Source: Gelria sp. Kuro-4 (lineage in GTDB: Bacteria > Bacillota > DTU030 > DUMP01). Taken from it: 64,000 nucleotides of DNA. The position numbers and the translations under genes were made by a program. The stretch spans positions 1,797,001-1,861,000 of the forward strand of contig NZ_AP024619.1 in the NCBI RefSeq assembly GCF_019668485.1, in the 5' to 3' direction. Positions 34,761 to 43,514 of this stretch are shown one piece after another (positions within the stretch are counted from its first letter, which is position 1; every line of letters begins with the position of its first letter). The notes under the pieces are model-generated. The model searched no databases. It saw only the letters and a list, made by a program, of their open reading frames with translations, and was not told the DNA's origin.

Positions 34761-35837
34761 TCACCGGGTGGTAATGGTGGCGAAGTTCTCATACCAGGTT
34801 GACCTTGTAACCACGAACCCAGGCAAGGGCACAGTCAGCGCGCCGGTTGTCGGTTTTACGTAAGTGAAGCTGGAATTCCCGGCGAGGTGCATGGTACCGG
34901 CCACCGCTGTGCCCGTCAAGGAAACGCGGCCGGTGAAGGTCAAGCTGCCGGGGGTGTATAAAACAGCGCGGAGATGGTCGTTGCCATGCGCCACGATTCC
35001 TTCCCGCGCAGCGAGAAAGAGCACCCCCCCGCCGGCCGCCCTGACATCGCCTCTCAGCGTAAGGGTACCGGCGGCCACTACCGCGGCCCCGGCGGGAAAG
35101 GTGCCGGTAACCGTGGCATCGCCCTCGACAAAGGTCAGGCCGGGTGCGGCAGCGGGGCCTTGGACGGTTGTCCCCCCCGGCAACGCAGTTCGAGCCAGGG
35201 CCCGGTAAAGTGCGAACCCCTCTTGCGCCGCCCCGCCCCAGGGCGGTGCGATGGGATCCACCTCGGAAAACATGCCGCCCTCCACCCTATCCTCTTTTTT
35301 GCTCCAGACCTGCCCGGCTGCGCTGACGCTCCCTGTAACCGCGGCTGAGCCGCGCACGTCGATGTCGCCGTTGGCAAAGACATCCCCGTTTACCGTGACG
35401 TTACCGCTTAGGTTTAAGGTACCCTCATCCCCCATGTAGAGGGCGTAGTCAAAGGCCCGGTGCTGCGGGTAGGGTTCGAGGGTAAAGAGCCCGGTGAGGG
35501 TTTTCTGGGCGTTGCCGGCCTGCCCCTTGGCCGTAACTCGTACGGTCCGCCGCTGGGGGCCGAAGGCTGCTTCTTCTTCAAACTTGACCGCGTAAGAGCC
35601 GGTACTGAGCTCCCCGCTGAAGGAGGAACGGTCGGCGGGGTTAACCAGGAGCCGCGCCTCAGCGGCCGCAAGACCCGCTTCCGCCAGGTAAAAGGCCTGG
35701 GCTTCGCGCAGGCGGTTCCCGGCCAGGTGGGCGTTGACGCGGGCCGCCGAGGCCAGGGCCAGCCCCAGGAGGAGCAGGACGCTGGTGAGCACCAGGACCG
35801 TGATGAGGCCGGCCCCCCTTTGCGCTTGCTTCTCCAT
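34761..35837 (-). CDS. PilX-type minor pilin-like protein with a large surface domain
   Basis: This 358-residue protein has a type IV pilin-like N-terminus (QRGAGLITVLVLTSVLLLLGLALA, a short basic leader then a hydrophobic helix) but no FTLVE. The PilX N-terminal domain is followed by a large beta-rich part with repeated short hydrophobic strands (GNVTVNGDVFANGDIDVRG), likely a beta-helix. Repeats TVNGD/TVTGT suggest a polymer-binding or adhesive surface domain. Confidence 0.75.
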   Translation of the reverse strand: MEKQAQRGAGLITVLVLTSVLLLLGLALASAARVNAHLAGNRLREAQAFYLAEAGLAAAEARLLVNPADRSSFSGELSTGSYAVKFEEEAAFGPQRRTVRVTAKGQAGNAQKTLTGLFTLEPYPQHRAFDYALYMGDEGTLNLSGNVTVNGDVFANGDIDVRGSAAVTGSVSAAGQVWSKKEDRVEGGMFSEVDPIAPPWGGAAQEGFALYRALARTALPGGTTVQGPAAAPGLTFVEGDATVTGTFPAGAAVVAAGTLTLRGDVRAAGGGVLFLAAREGIVAHGNDHLRAVLYTPGSLTFTGRVSLTGTAVAGTMHLAGNSSFTYVKPTTGALTVPLPGFVVTRSTWYENFATITTR

Positions 35838-35841
35838 GGGC

Positions 35842-36381
35842 TCACCCTTTCTTGTTGCGCAGCCACACCTTGGTCGCCACCTCCACCGGTCGCCCCGCCG
35901 CTCGCGCCACCAAGCGTACGGCCACCACCCGGCCGTTTTCCGCCAGGGAGCACGTAAACGCGGCTATACCTTCCGCCACCGGGTTATGCGAGCCGTGGAG
36001 GGAGCGCTGCAACTGGTCCCCCACCAAGGTGTAGGTCACCTCCTCCCAGTGGGGCCGAAGGTAGCTTTCTACAGGACGTTGCACCTGGGGTACCTCAAGG
36101 TAAATCTTCGTGCCATCGCCTGCCAGGGTCACCGCGCGCGCCGCTTTAAGGTCGCGTTCCAGCCAGCTCAGCGCCACCCAGGCGCTCTGAAGCGCGTCGC
36201 TTTGCAGGTTTTCATTGTGCACCGCCTTAAGCTGCGCCTGAAAGAGGCTGGCTAAGCCGGTCATGAGGAGGGCCGTCAAGGAAACCGCCACCAGCACTTC
36301 CACCAGGGTAAAACCGGCCCTCCCGCCGGCGGCCTTACTCTGCCGGCAGCGCCAGGGTAACCAGTTCAATCCTTTTTTCAT
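35842..36381 (-). CDS. prepilin-like protein (PilW/GspJ type)
   Basis: This 179-residue protein has the prepilin cleavage site GRAG|FTLVEVLVAVSLTA, an unusually long basic leader (about 22 residues) and a helix followed by a small beta domain. The ATG at 36381 follows GGGTGG; a GTG at 36387 is an alternative. It overlaps the upstream prepilin gene by 47 bases. Confidence 0.78.
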   Translation of the reverse strand: MKKGLNWLPWRCRQSKAAGGRAGFTLVEVLVAVSLTALLMTGLASLFQAQLKAVHNENLQSDALQSAWVALSWLERDLKAARAVTLAGDGTKIYLEVPQVQRPVESYLRPHWEEVTYTLVGDQLQRSLHGSHNPVAEGIAAFTCSLAENGRVVAVRLVARAAGRPVEVATKVWLRNKKG

Positions 36382-36709
36382 TTCCACCCTGCTCCCACTT
36401 GACGCTGACCTTGATCTCGCGCACGCCGCCGGGCCGGGGGGTTATGGCCACGGCGCGCTCAAAGAGCGGATCCGTCGGCACCGGCGCGAAATCCTCATCC
36501 TGCCAGGCCGCCGGGCCGAGCGCCAGAAGTTCTTCCAGACGGCTGGCGGCTAAGGATACGGCCCGGGCAGTATCCTCAGCCCCGGCGGTGGTTCGGCGGC
36601 TGGTGAGGGTAAGGGCCGTGAGCGGGGTAAGAACCAGCGCCAGGACCGCGACCGCGAGCAGTACTTCCACCAGGATGGCCCCACTTTTGTGCCGCCCTAC
36701 CCTGGCCAT
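36335..36709 (-). CDS. prepilin-like protein (PilV/GspI type)
   Basis: This 124-residue protein has a short basic leader (ARVGRHKSG), then AILVEVLLAVAVLALVLTPL, the hydrophobic pilin helix. It lacks the usual F/M after the cleavage glycine (alanine instead), but retains E5. The start is uncertain: ATG 36709 or GTG 36724, the latter overlapping the upstream stop and better placed for an AGGG site. Confidence 0.72.
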   Translation of the reverse strand: MARVGRHKSGAILVEVLLAVAVLALVLTPLTALTLTSRRTTAGAEDTARAVSLAASRLEELLALGPAAWQDEDFAPVPTDPLFERAVAITPRPGGVREIKVSVKWEQGGNEKRIELVTLALPAE

Positions 36710-36716
36710 TCTTTCT

Positions 36717-37184
36717 TCAACCACCTAATCCCTGCACCACCCGTACCCGACCTGTGGCCACCATGACTTTGACGGTAAGCAGGCCCCCCTGCTTATTTTG
36801 CAGCGGTATACTGGCCCCCGTATTGGGAGAGCCGCTGGGGTAAAACAAGAGCGGCGTCTTAGGTTGCAGGTAGTTGTTGGCGATGCTGATGCCTTCCGGC
36901 AGCCGGTGGAAGACGCCCTTTTCGCCGAAAGGCCCGGCCCTGTAGCCGTCGCGGCCATGGTCCAGCGAGTAAATGAACTGTATGTAGTACGCCCGCTCCT
37001 CCACCACAGCGCGGTTTTGCAGCTCGCGCAGGGTGCCGGCCAGCTCACGCGCCGCCTGCTGCAGGCTGAAAAAAGTCAAGAGCCTGCTTCCCTGCGGGAC
37101 GGCCGCCAGAGACAAAACGCCGATCAGCGCCAGTACGAAAAGCAGCTCCACCAGCGTGAAACCCGCGTTACCCCGCCTGCGCAT
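36717..37184 (-). CDS. prepilin-like protein (GspH/FimT type)
   Basis: This 155-residue protein has leader MRRRGNAG and FTLVELLFVLALIGVLSLAAVP, the canonical N-methylation and membrane helix. The rest includes RELAGTLRELQNRAVVEE, as in GspH/FimT, plus a C-terminal beta domain. It is probably a minor pilin that primes assembly. Confidence 0.8.
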   Translation of the reverse strand: MRRRGNAGFTLVELLFVLALIGVLSLAAVPQGSRLLTFFSLQQAARELAGTLRELQNRAVVEERAYYIQFIYSLDHGRDGYRAGPFGEKGVFHRLPEGISIANNYLQPKTPLLFYPSGSPNTGASIPLQNKQGGLLTVKVMVATGRVRVVQGLGG

Positions 37185-37187
37185 GGC

Positions 37188-37943
37188 CTACCTCCACACG
37201 TACCGAAAGTAAAGCTCCAGCAGCTCCGTACCCCACAGAGCGGCGCCCAGGCCGCCCGCCACCAGGAAAGGGCCGAAAGGGACGGCATCGGATCTTCTTT
37301 TCTTTTTCGCGAGAATAAGCCCGATTCCTGCCGCCGCGCCCAGAAAGAAGGCGAGAAAGAGCGCGGGCAAGACATTGGGCCAGCCAAGAAAGGCGCCCAG
37401 GGCGAGACCCAGCTTCACATCCCCGCCCCCCATGCCGCCGCGGCTGGCCCAGGCAATAAAAAGCAGCAGGGCGCAGCCCGCCAGCGCTCCCAGGAGGTAG
37501 GCCGGGCGCGGCCCGGGCGGTAAAAGCAAGGCGAGGGCCGCTCCACCGAGGGTGAAGGCGTCCGGGAGTACCAGGGTGTCAAGGTCGATGAGAGAGGCAG
37601 TGATAAAGAGGCTGCCCAGGGCCAGGGTGCGCAGGAGCTGCCACGTCGGGGCAAGCAGAAGCCCGGCGGCGACAAAAAACGCCCCGGTGCAGAGCTCCAC
37701 TGCCGGGTAACGCGGCGAGATAGGAGCGCGACAAAAGCGGCAGCGCCCTCTAAGCCAGAGAAAACTCAGGACCGGTACTAGGTCCCAAGCCGCCAGGGTA
37801 TGCCCGCATTTAGGACAGCGCGACCGCGGCCTAAGGAGCGACTCCCCCCGCGGCAGGCGGTGGGCCACCACGTTGAGGAAACTCCCTACCGTAAGGCCGA
37901 GGAGGGCGAGCAAGAAACTCAAGGGCGGTACAGGTAAGGCCAT
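37188..37943 (-). CDS. pilD: type IV prepilin peptidase / N-methyltransferase
   Basis: This 251-residue membrane protease has the N-terminal zinc-ribbon (CPKC near 43, CRFC near 70) and catalytic aspartates in SLIDLDTLVLPD near 140 and GGGDVKLGLALG near 195. It cleaves prepilin leaders and methylates the new N-terminus. About seven membrane helices are seen. The ATG at 37943 follows GAGGAAAT; the upstream in-frame starts add residues that would precede the conserved start. Confidence 0.93.
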   Translation of the reverse strand: MALPVPPLSFLLALLGLTVGSFLNVVAHRLPRGESLLRPRSRCPKCGHTLAAWDLVPVLSFLWLRGRCRFCRAPISPRYPAVELCTGAFFVAAGLLLAPTWQLLRTLALGSLFITASLIDLDTLVLPDAFTLGGAALALLLPPGPRPAYLLGALAGCALLLFIAWASRGGMGGGDVKLGLALGAFLGWPNVLPALFLAFFLGAAAGIGLILAKKKRRSDAVPFGPFLVAGGLGAALWGTELLELYFRYVWR

Positions 37944-37992
37944 GTTTATTTCCTCGGTGTGCATTCGGTGCAGCCGGGACTCCATGAAGAGC

Positions 37993-38394
37993 TTAGTTGC
38001 CGCTTCCGCCTTCACTGGAATCTTCGCCCCACGTTTCAGAGCTTTGGGTTACTTCGTACTCATGGTGTTCGCAGGTCAGTGTGAAGGTTTTGTCATCTTT
38101 GCTTTCGTACTCATATTGCTTCTTCCCTGCCGGGCACTGCGGAATGCCTTTGAGATACCGATCTGTGAGATCATCCAAGTGGTCGGTAGAGGGGTACTTC
38201 TGATTGTCTAAATAATAAGATTCGAGCGCCGTTTCAATCTGCTTCATATTCGCCTTGCAGGCCGTGGCCTTGGCTTCGTCGCTGCGGCCTGCGACCTGCG
38301 GCACCGCGATCCCGGCCAGCACGCCGATGATGAGGACGACGATCAGGAGCTCGATCAGGGTGAAGCCGCCCTGGTTCTTCAGCAGTCTGCGCAC
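37993..38394 (-). CDS. pilA: major type IV pilin candidate
   Basis: This 133-residue prepilin has leader MRRLLKNQGG, then FTLIELLIVVLIIGVLAGIAVPQ, followed by an acidic globular domain with cysteines near 52, 92 and 110 (a likely disulfide). The GTG at 38394 follows AAAGGAGGTG. The C-terminal tail is very Ser/Glu/Gly-rich. Its short length and canonical helix suit a major subunit. Confidence 0.85.
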   Translation of the reverse strand: MRRLLKNQGGFTLIELLIVVLIIGVLAGIAVPQVAGRSDEAKATACKANMKQIETALESYYLDNQKYPSTDHLDDLTDRYLKGIPQCPAGKKQYEYESKDDKTFTLTCEHHEYEVTQSSETWGEDSSEGGSGN

Positions 38395-38433
38395 CTTTTT
38401 CACCTCCTTTCGCGGGGATACTCGCGGCAACGG

Positions 38434-39642
38434 TCAGGTGACCATGGCCAGCGACGACAGCAGCGGGAGCATAAGCGCGAGAACGATAAAGCCGACAATG
38501 CCGCCGACGAATAGGATCAGGGCCGGCTCGGCCACCGCGGTGAGCACGGCCAGGTAGTGGTCGAGCTCGCGCTCGTAGAACGCTCCTACCTCCGCCAACA
38601 TCTCTTCCAGATTACCGGCTTCCTCCCCCACCCGCACCATCTGTACCAGGGGCCCGGGGAAGATCCGGCTCTGTGCGAACAGGTCGGCCAGCGTCCCACC
38701 GCGCTGAATGCCGGCTTGGATGCGCTCAAGTTCGCTCACAAAGACATGGTTAAGGGCGGTTCGTTTCACCAGATCCAGCGCTGCCACCAGGGGAATGCCG
38801 CTTCGGAGGGCGAGACTCAGGCTGCGGCAGAAGCGGGCCAGGTGGGCGCGGAGCAGAAGGGGGCCGATGAGCGGGAGCTTCAGCACCCGGCCGTCGCGCC
38901 ACCTGGAGCCGCGCCGGGTCGCCAGGAGAATGGAGGCCAAAGCGGTCAAAATGCCGCCGGCCAGGAGCAGCCGGAGCTGCCGCCGGGGCTCCCCCAGGGC
39001 TAAAAGAAGACGGGTGGGTGCGGGCAGTGCCGCCTGGACGTCGCCCAAGAGGCTCAGAAACTGGGGCAGGACCAGCCGCACCATGAGCAGAGAAACTGCG
39101 ACGGCCAAACAGAGGACAAAGACCGGGTAGGCGGCGGCGCTCCCGAGTTTCTCCCGGAGGCGGGCTTCGCGCTCATAGTTGGCCGCCAGCCGGTCGTAAA
39201 CTTCGTCCAGGTTGCCTGTGGCCTCGGCCGCTTCTGTCATGTGAACGAGGAGCGGCGGAAAAAGGCGGCCCTGGCTCTTGAGGGCCTGGCTGAGGGACCG
39301 CCCGCGGGCGATCTCCTGCCGGAGCGAGCGACAGGCATCCCGCAGGACCGGGCTGGCGGCTTCTCGTGCGAGGAGGTTCAGGCAGGCGAGCAGCGGTAAC
39401 CCGGCGCGAAACAGCGAACTGAACTGGCGCAGGAAGACGACCAGGGTCTTAAGAGGCACGCCGCGCCGGGCCGGGTGCCAGCGGGCCGGGGTACGCTGCC
39501 GCGTCTTACGGACTGCTTCAATGTTCACCACAAAGAGCCCCTGGTTGTGCAGCTCTGTTACCGCCTCCGCCACCGTTTCCACGGCCAGATCGCCCTGCAC
39601 GAGCTTCCCGGTGGCCGTACACGCCTGGTAGCGCACGTGCAT
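38434..39642 (-). CDS. pilC: type IV pilus inner-membrane platform protein PilC
   Basis: This 402-residue protein has two GspF domains, each with a helix bundle and membrane helices (around residues 170-190 and 215-235, 375-400). It carries FRAGLPLLACLNLLAR in the first domain and LRSGIPLVAALDLVK in the second, the internal repeat expected. It starts two bases after the pilT stop. Confidence 0.92.
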   Translation of the reverse strand: MHVRYQACTATGKLVQGDLAVETVAEAVTELHNQGLFVVNIEAVRKTRQRTPARWHPARRGVPLKTLVVFLRQFSSLFRAGLPLLACLNLLAREAASPVLRDACRSLRQEIARGRSLSQALKSQGRLFPPLLVHMTEAAEATGNLDEVYDRLAANYEREARLREKLGSAAAYPVFVLCLAVAVSLLMVRLVLPQFLSLLGDVQAALPAPTRLLLALGEPRRQLRLLLAGGILTALASILLATRRGSRWRDGRVLKLPLIGPLLLRAHLARFCRSLSLALRSGIPLVAALDLVKRTALNHVFVSELERIQAGIQRGGTLADLFAQSRIFPGPLVQMVRVGEEAGNLEEMLAEVGAFYERELDHYLAVLTAVAEPALILFVGGIVGFIVLALMLPLLSSLAMVT

Positions 39643-39644
39643 CC

Positions 39645-40700
39645 TTACATCCCTGCCCGCGCCAGCTGGACAAACAGCGCCTGGTCGTTGGCGGCTGCCA
39701 GGGCTTCTTCGTAAGCTACGCTACCGGCTTGGTACAGGCGGGTCAGGCTGTGCTCCAGCGCCTGCATACCAGTTTGGCGGCCGGCCTGGATGACAGAAGG
39801 AAGTTGAAAGGTTTTCCCCTCCCGGATGAGATTGCGCACCGCCGGCGTGGCCACGAGAATCTCCAGGGCCGCCACGCGGCCGCTGCCCGTCTGCCGGGGG
39901 AGCAGGCGCTGGGCGACGATGCCCGCGAGCACCCCGGCCAGCTGGCTACGCACCTGGGGCTGCTGGTGGGCGGGGAAAACGTCGATGATCCGGTCCACCG
40001 TTTGAGCGGCGCTGGCCGTGTGGAGCGTAGAGAGCACCAGATGGCCGGTTTCGGCGGCGGTAAGGGCCGTGGCGATGGTGGTAAGATCCCGCATTTCCCC
40101 CACCAGGATCACATCGGGATCCTGGCGCAAGGCGGCACGCAGGCCGCTGGCGAAGCTTTCTGTATCGCGCCCCACCTCACGTTGGTTGATGAGGGCGCGC
40201 CGGTTCACATGCCGGTACTCCACCGGGTCTTCAATGGTGATGATGTGAAGGTCCCGGGTGCGGTTGAGGTGTTCGATACAGGCGGCGAGGGTGGTGGATT
40301 TGCCTGAACCCGTAGGCCCAGTGACCAGCAGCAACCCCTGCCGCTGCTCGGCCAAAACCGTAAGGCCGGCCGGTAGACCCAGTTCTTCCAGGGTGGGGAC
40401 CCGCTGGGGCAGCAGGCGTATGGCAGCGGCCCAACCGCCCAGGCGGCGGTAAATGTTGAGGCGCAGGCGCAGGCTGGCCGTGGAGGCTGCTGTATCCAGC
40501 TCCCCTTTCTTCCCCAGCTCTTCCAGCTGGCCGGCCGGCAGAAGCGTGGTCAACCACTCCCGGAAGCCCTCCGCCGTTAGCACAGGCAGGTTGGTGCGCG
40601 CCAAGCGCCCGTCCACCCTGAGGAGCGGGGCTTCACCCGTGACGAGATGAATGTCCGAAGCGCCTTTTTGGGCCGCGAGTTCGAGAAGTTGCCGAAACAC
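39645..40700 (-). CDS. pilT: type IV pilus retraction ATPase PilT
   Basis: This 351-residue secretion ATPase has Walker A GPTGSGKSTT near residue 128, the Asp box ITIEDPVEY near 155, Walker B GEMRD near 200 and the His box TGHLVLSTLHT near 215, typical of PilT. It depolymerises pili for twitching and DNA uptake. A GTG start is used; the frame ends just before pilC. Confidence 0.93.
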   Translation of the reverse strand: MFRQLLELAAQKGASDIHLVTGEAPLLRVDGRLARTNLPVLTAEGFREWLTTLLPAGQLEELGKKGELDTAASTASLRLRLNIYRRLGGWAAAIRLLPQRVPTLEELGLPAGLTVLAEQRQGLLLVTGPTGSGKSTTLAACIEHLNRTRDLHIITIEDPVEYRHVNRRALINQREVGRDTESFASGLRAALRQDPDVILVGEMRDLTTIATALTAAETGHLVLSTLHTASAAQTVDRIIDVFPAHQQPQVRSQLAGVLAGIVAQRLLPRQTGSGRVAALEILVATPAVRNLIREGKTFQLPSVIQAGRQTGMQALEHSLTRLYQAGSVAYEEALAAANDQALFVQLARAGM

Positions 40701-40717
40701 GTTCTTCCCCCGTTTCC

Positions 40718-42406
40718 TTACAGTGCCGCGCGGATTACTTCCGCGATGGTTGTTCGGCCGGCGAGGACTTTAGCCACGCCGTCTTGCAAGAGGGGAATCA
40801 TACCTTCCTGGAGGGCGGCGGCACGGATTTCTTCAGCGCTGGCTTTGGCCAGAATAAGCCGGCGCAGTGCCGGGGTGACCACCATGCTCTCTTGAATCGC
40901 CGTGCGGCCCCAGTAGCCGGTATAGCGGCAGGCGGGACAACCGCGCCCCCGTTTGAGGGGCTCAGGCGGCCGGTCCGGGCCCAGCTCGAGGAGGGTCCAC
41001 TCTTCGGGCTCAGGCAGGTACTCTTCCTCGCAGCGGGGGCAGACGCAGCGCACCAGCCGCTGGGCCACTACCCCCGCCAGGGCGGAAGCGACCAGGTACG
41101 GCTCGACGCCCATGTCGAGCAGCCGGGTAATGGTCCCGGCTGCGTCGTTGGTATGAAGCGTCGAGAGCACCAGGTGCCCGGTGAGCGCCGAGCGGATGGC
41201 GACGTCGGCCGTTTCGCTGTCCCGGATTTCCCCCACCATGATGATGTTAGGATCCTGGCGCAGGATGGCCCGTAGGCCGTTGGCGAAGTCGATACCGGCC
41301 TTGGGGTTGACCTGCACTTGGTTAATACCGGGTATCTGGTACTCCACCGGGTCCTCGATGGTGATAATGTTCTGCTGCGGGGTGTTTAAGGTGCGGAGTG
41401 CGGCGTACAGCGTGGTCGTTTTGCCGCAGCCGGTAGGGCCGGTTACCAGCACCATGCCGTACGGCCGGGCGATCAGCTGGCGGAAACCGGTCAGCGCCTG
41501 GGCGGCAAACCCCAGGGCGGAGAGGTTCATGATGCGCGTGGTTTTGTCAAGGAGCCTCAGCACCACCTTCTCGCCGCGGATGGTAGGGAGGGTGGAAACG
41601 CGCACATCGATTTCGTGCCCACCCTGCTTCAGCTCAATGCGCCCGTCCTGGGGCGCCCGGCGCTCGGCGATGTCCATGCCGGCCATAACCTTGATGCGGG
41701 AGACGAGGGGCCCCAGCACGCTGGAGTTAAGGTTGATCACCGGCTGCAGCACCCCGTCGATGCGGAAGCGGACACGGAGGTCCTCGTCCAGGGGCTCGAT
41801 GTGAATGTCACTGGCCCGCGCCTCGACCGCTTGGGCAAAGAGCGAGTCAACTATGTTGATCGCGGCCGCCGAGTCTGTCCCGCTCGGACTGCCTGGGACG
41901 GGCTCTTCCCTTGTCCTGCTTTGGCTGAGGCGCCTCGACTCCTGGGCCACGTTTTCCAGGGCGCCGTAATGGTTCCGAATCTCCTGGGCAATCTCTTCTT
42001 CAGTTGCCACGGCCGGCCGGACCTCGTACCCGGAGGCCAACCGCACCTCATCGACGGCCACAACATTGAGCGGGTCGGCCATGGCGAGCAGGAGCGCGGA
42101 CCCGCTTATTCTCAGCGGCAGCACTTGGTGCCTCCGCGCCAAGGTCCCCGGAATACTCCGGAGGGCCTCCTCTTCCGGCGGGAAATCGGCCAGCGTGACA
42201 TGGGGTATACCGAGCTGAAACTCGAGCACCTCGGCGATCTGCCGAGGTGTAACATAACCAAGGCTTACCAGGGCCTGGCCCAGGCGCTCACCGGTTTCTT
42301 GCTGCCGCTTGAGGGCCTGGGCAAGCTGGTCCCGGGTGAGAAGCCCTTGGTCGACGAGCAGATCCCCCAACCGCGGCGGTTGGGAAAAAACTGTTGTCTC
42401 AGCCAC
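40718..42406 (-). CDS. pilB: type IV pilus extension ATPase PilB
   Basis: This 562-residue protein has a MshEN/GspE-N domain (DLLVDQGLLTRDQLAQAL and GYVTPRQIAEVL), Walker A GPTGCGKTTT near 325, the ITIEDPVEY Asp box, Walker B GEIRDSETAD and the zinc-binding CPRC...CPAC pair near 465-500. It drives pilus polymerisation. MshEN domains bind c-di-GMP in some homologues, which fits a comFB in the same operon. The GTG at 42406 follows GAGGTG; GTG at 42415 is an alternative. Confidence 0.93.
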   Translation of the reverse strand: MAETTVFSQPPRLGDLLVDQGLLTRDQLAQALKRQQETGERLGQALVSLGYVTPRQIAEVLEFQLGIPHVTLADFPPEEEALRSIPGTLARRHQVLPLRISGSALLLAMADPLNVVAVDEVRLASGYEVRPAVATEEEIAQEIRNHYGALENVAQESRRLSQSRTREEPVPGSPSGTDSAAAINIVDSLFAQAVEARASDIHIEPLDEDLRVRFRIDGVLQPVINLNSSVLGPLVSRIKVMAGMDIAERRAPQDGRIELKQGGHEIDVRVSTLPTIRGEKVVLRLLDKTTRIMNLSALGFAAQALTGFRQLIARPYGMVLVTGPTGCGKTTTLYAALRTLNTPQQNIITIEDPVEYQIPGINQVQVNPKAGIDFANGLRAILRQDPNIIMVGEIRDSETADVAIRSALTGHLVLSTLHTNDAAGTITRLLDMGVEPYLVASALAGVVAQRLVRCVCPRCEEEYLPEPEEWTLLELGPDRPPEPLKRGRGCPACRYTGYWGRTAIQESMVVTPALRRLILAKASAEEIRAAALQEGMIPLLQDGVAKVLAGRTTIAEVIRAAL

Positions 42407-42512
42407 GTTGCCCACCTCATCACCTAAGTCTTATTCGCCATGTGGGACCAGAATCCTCCTTTAGGACCATGATTTTCTACACAAATTAAACTGCCCCAAA
42501 CCGGCCGAGGCA

Positions 42513-42538
42513 TAAAAAAATCGCGCCGCAGCGCGATT
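42513..42538 (-). terminator. intrinsic terminator of tRNA-Arg
   Basis: On the minus strand AATCGCGC pairs with GCGCGATT around TGCG and is followed by TTTTTTT. Confidence 0.9.
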
Positions 42539-42546
42539 ATGTTCAC

Positions 42547-42621
42547 TGGTGCGCCCAGAGGGAATCGAACCCCCGCACCCAGATCCGGAGTCTGGTGCTC
42601 TATCCACTGAGCTACGGGCGC
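42547..42621 (-). tRNA. tRNA-Arg (CCG anticodon)
   Basis: A 75-nt cloverleaf with 7-bp acceptor (GCGCCCG/CGGGCGC type pairing), T arm GGGGGTTCGATTCCC and anticodon loop CTCCGGA, so anticodon CCG. The 3' CCA is encoded. Confidence 0.95.
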
Positions 42622-42639
42622 CTATCTCAAACAACACTT

Positions 42640-42668
42640 ATTATACATCAAGCGCGCGGAAATTTCCA
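42640..42668 (-). promoter_or_regulatory. promoter of tRNA-Arg
   Basis: On the minus strand TGGAAA (42668-42663), 17 bases, TATAAT (42645-42640), 19 bases before the tRNA 5' end. Confidence 0.65.
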
Positions 42669-42671
42669 CCC

Positions 42672-42959
42672 CTATTTTTTGTTCAGCAGCTTACTCCAGG
42701 TGCTGACCACCTCGTGGACCCGGCGTGACCGGTCTTCTTCGGGCAGATGCGCTGCTTCCCGTAGACAGCTTTCCAGCTGCTCTTCCAGGAGGTAATCGCG
42801 GATACGACCGAGTATGGCGTCGAGGGCGGCGACTTGCACCAGGAGGGCACTGCAGTCTGCTCCTTCTTCAATCATCTTTTCAACGCCGGTTACGTGGCCC
42901 TTAAGGGTGCGCAGGCGTTGCAGGATTTCTTTACAAGATGCTGGTCCCGGGGTGGTCAA
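42672..42959 (-). CDS. CsoR-family metal- or sulfur-sensing repressor, Cys-Gln-Cys variant
   Basis: This 95-residue four-helix DNA-binding protein belongs to the CsoR/RcnR/FrmR family. The Cu(I)-sensing triad Cys36-His61-Cys65 is here C36-Q61-C65, so the copper histidine is missing. That pattern of two cysteines without His recalls the persulfide sensor CstR, but this is inferred. An additional C9 is present. The TTG start at 42959 follows GAGGTG and lies 8 bases after fur, so the two regulators form an operon. Confidence 0.82.
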   Translation of the reverse strand: MTTPGPASCKEILQRLRTLKGHVTGVEKMIEEGADCSALLVQVAALDAILGRIRDYLLEEQLESCLREAAHLPEEDRSRRVHEVVSTWSKLLNKK

Positions 42960-42966
42960 GGCTTTT

Positions 42967-43461
42967 TCACCTCACGGTGGTGTGCCTCCGGCCGCTGGCC
43001 GGCGCGGCCGGGTTTTTTTCCTGGCACTCCCGGCAGTAACCGTAGAAGCGCAGCGAGTGGTTGACGATCTTAAAGCCGGTTTTCTCCCCTACCTGCTGCT
43101 CCAGATCCTCCAACAGGTCTTGGCTGAATTCAATGATGCGTCCGCACCCCAGGCAAACCAGGTGATGATGGTAGTGGGGAGCGTTGTCGGCTACCACCTC
43201 GAAGCGCTTGCACCCGTCACCGAAATCGGCGGCATGGATTATGCCAGCCATATTAAACAGCTCCAAAGTCCGGTACACCGTAGCCAGGCCGATGTCGCCT
43301 TCAGCTTCTTTAACCTTAAGATAGACGTCTTCAGCGCTGAGGTGCTTGTCCGACTCCTGAATCAGCGCTGCTAGGACGGCCTTGCGCCGGCGGGTCAAAC
43401 GGATATTCTGTTCCTCCAACCGTTGACGCAGGACCGCCTGTAGATCCTTCACCTGGTTCAC
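42967..43461 (-). CDS. fur: Fur-family ferric uptake or peroxide regulator
   Basis: This 164-residue repressor has a winged helix (residues about 20-80, with YLKVKEAEGDIGLATVYRTLELF) and a metal domain with H96-x-H98-H99-H100, C103-x2-C106 and C143-x2-C146, the structural zinc site. It senses iron or peroxide or zinc; the exact subgroup is not decided. A GTG start follows AAGGAAAG. A perfect TTGACA promoter lies upstream. Confidence 0.9.
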   Translation of the reverse strand: MNQVKDLQAVLRQRLEEQNIRLTRRRKAVLAALIQESDKHLSAEDVYLKVKEAEGDIGLATVYRTLELFNMAGIIHAADFGDGCKRFEVVADNAPHYHHHLVCLGCGRIIEFSQDLLEDLEQQVGEKTGFKIVNHSLRFYGYCRECQEKNPAAPASGRRHTTVR

Positions 43462-43484
43462 CTGTTTCTTTCCTTACTGACCCC

Positions 43485-43514
43485 AGTATAAGCCAGGTGA
43501 GAAGATAGTGTCAA
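43485..43514 (-). promoter_or_regulatory. promoter of fur
   Basis: On the minus strand TTGACA (43514-43509), an 18-base spacer, TATACT (43490-43485). It is 24 bases before the GTG start. Confidence 0.75.
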
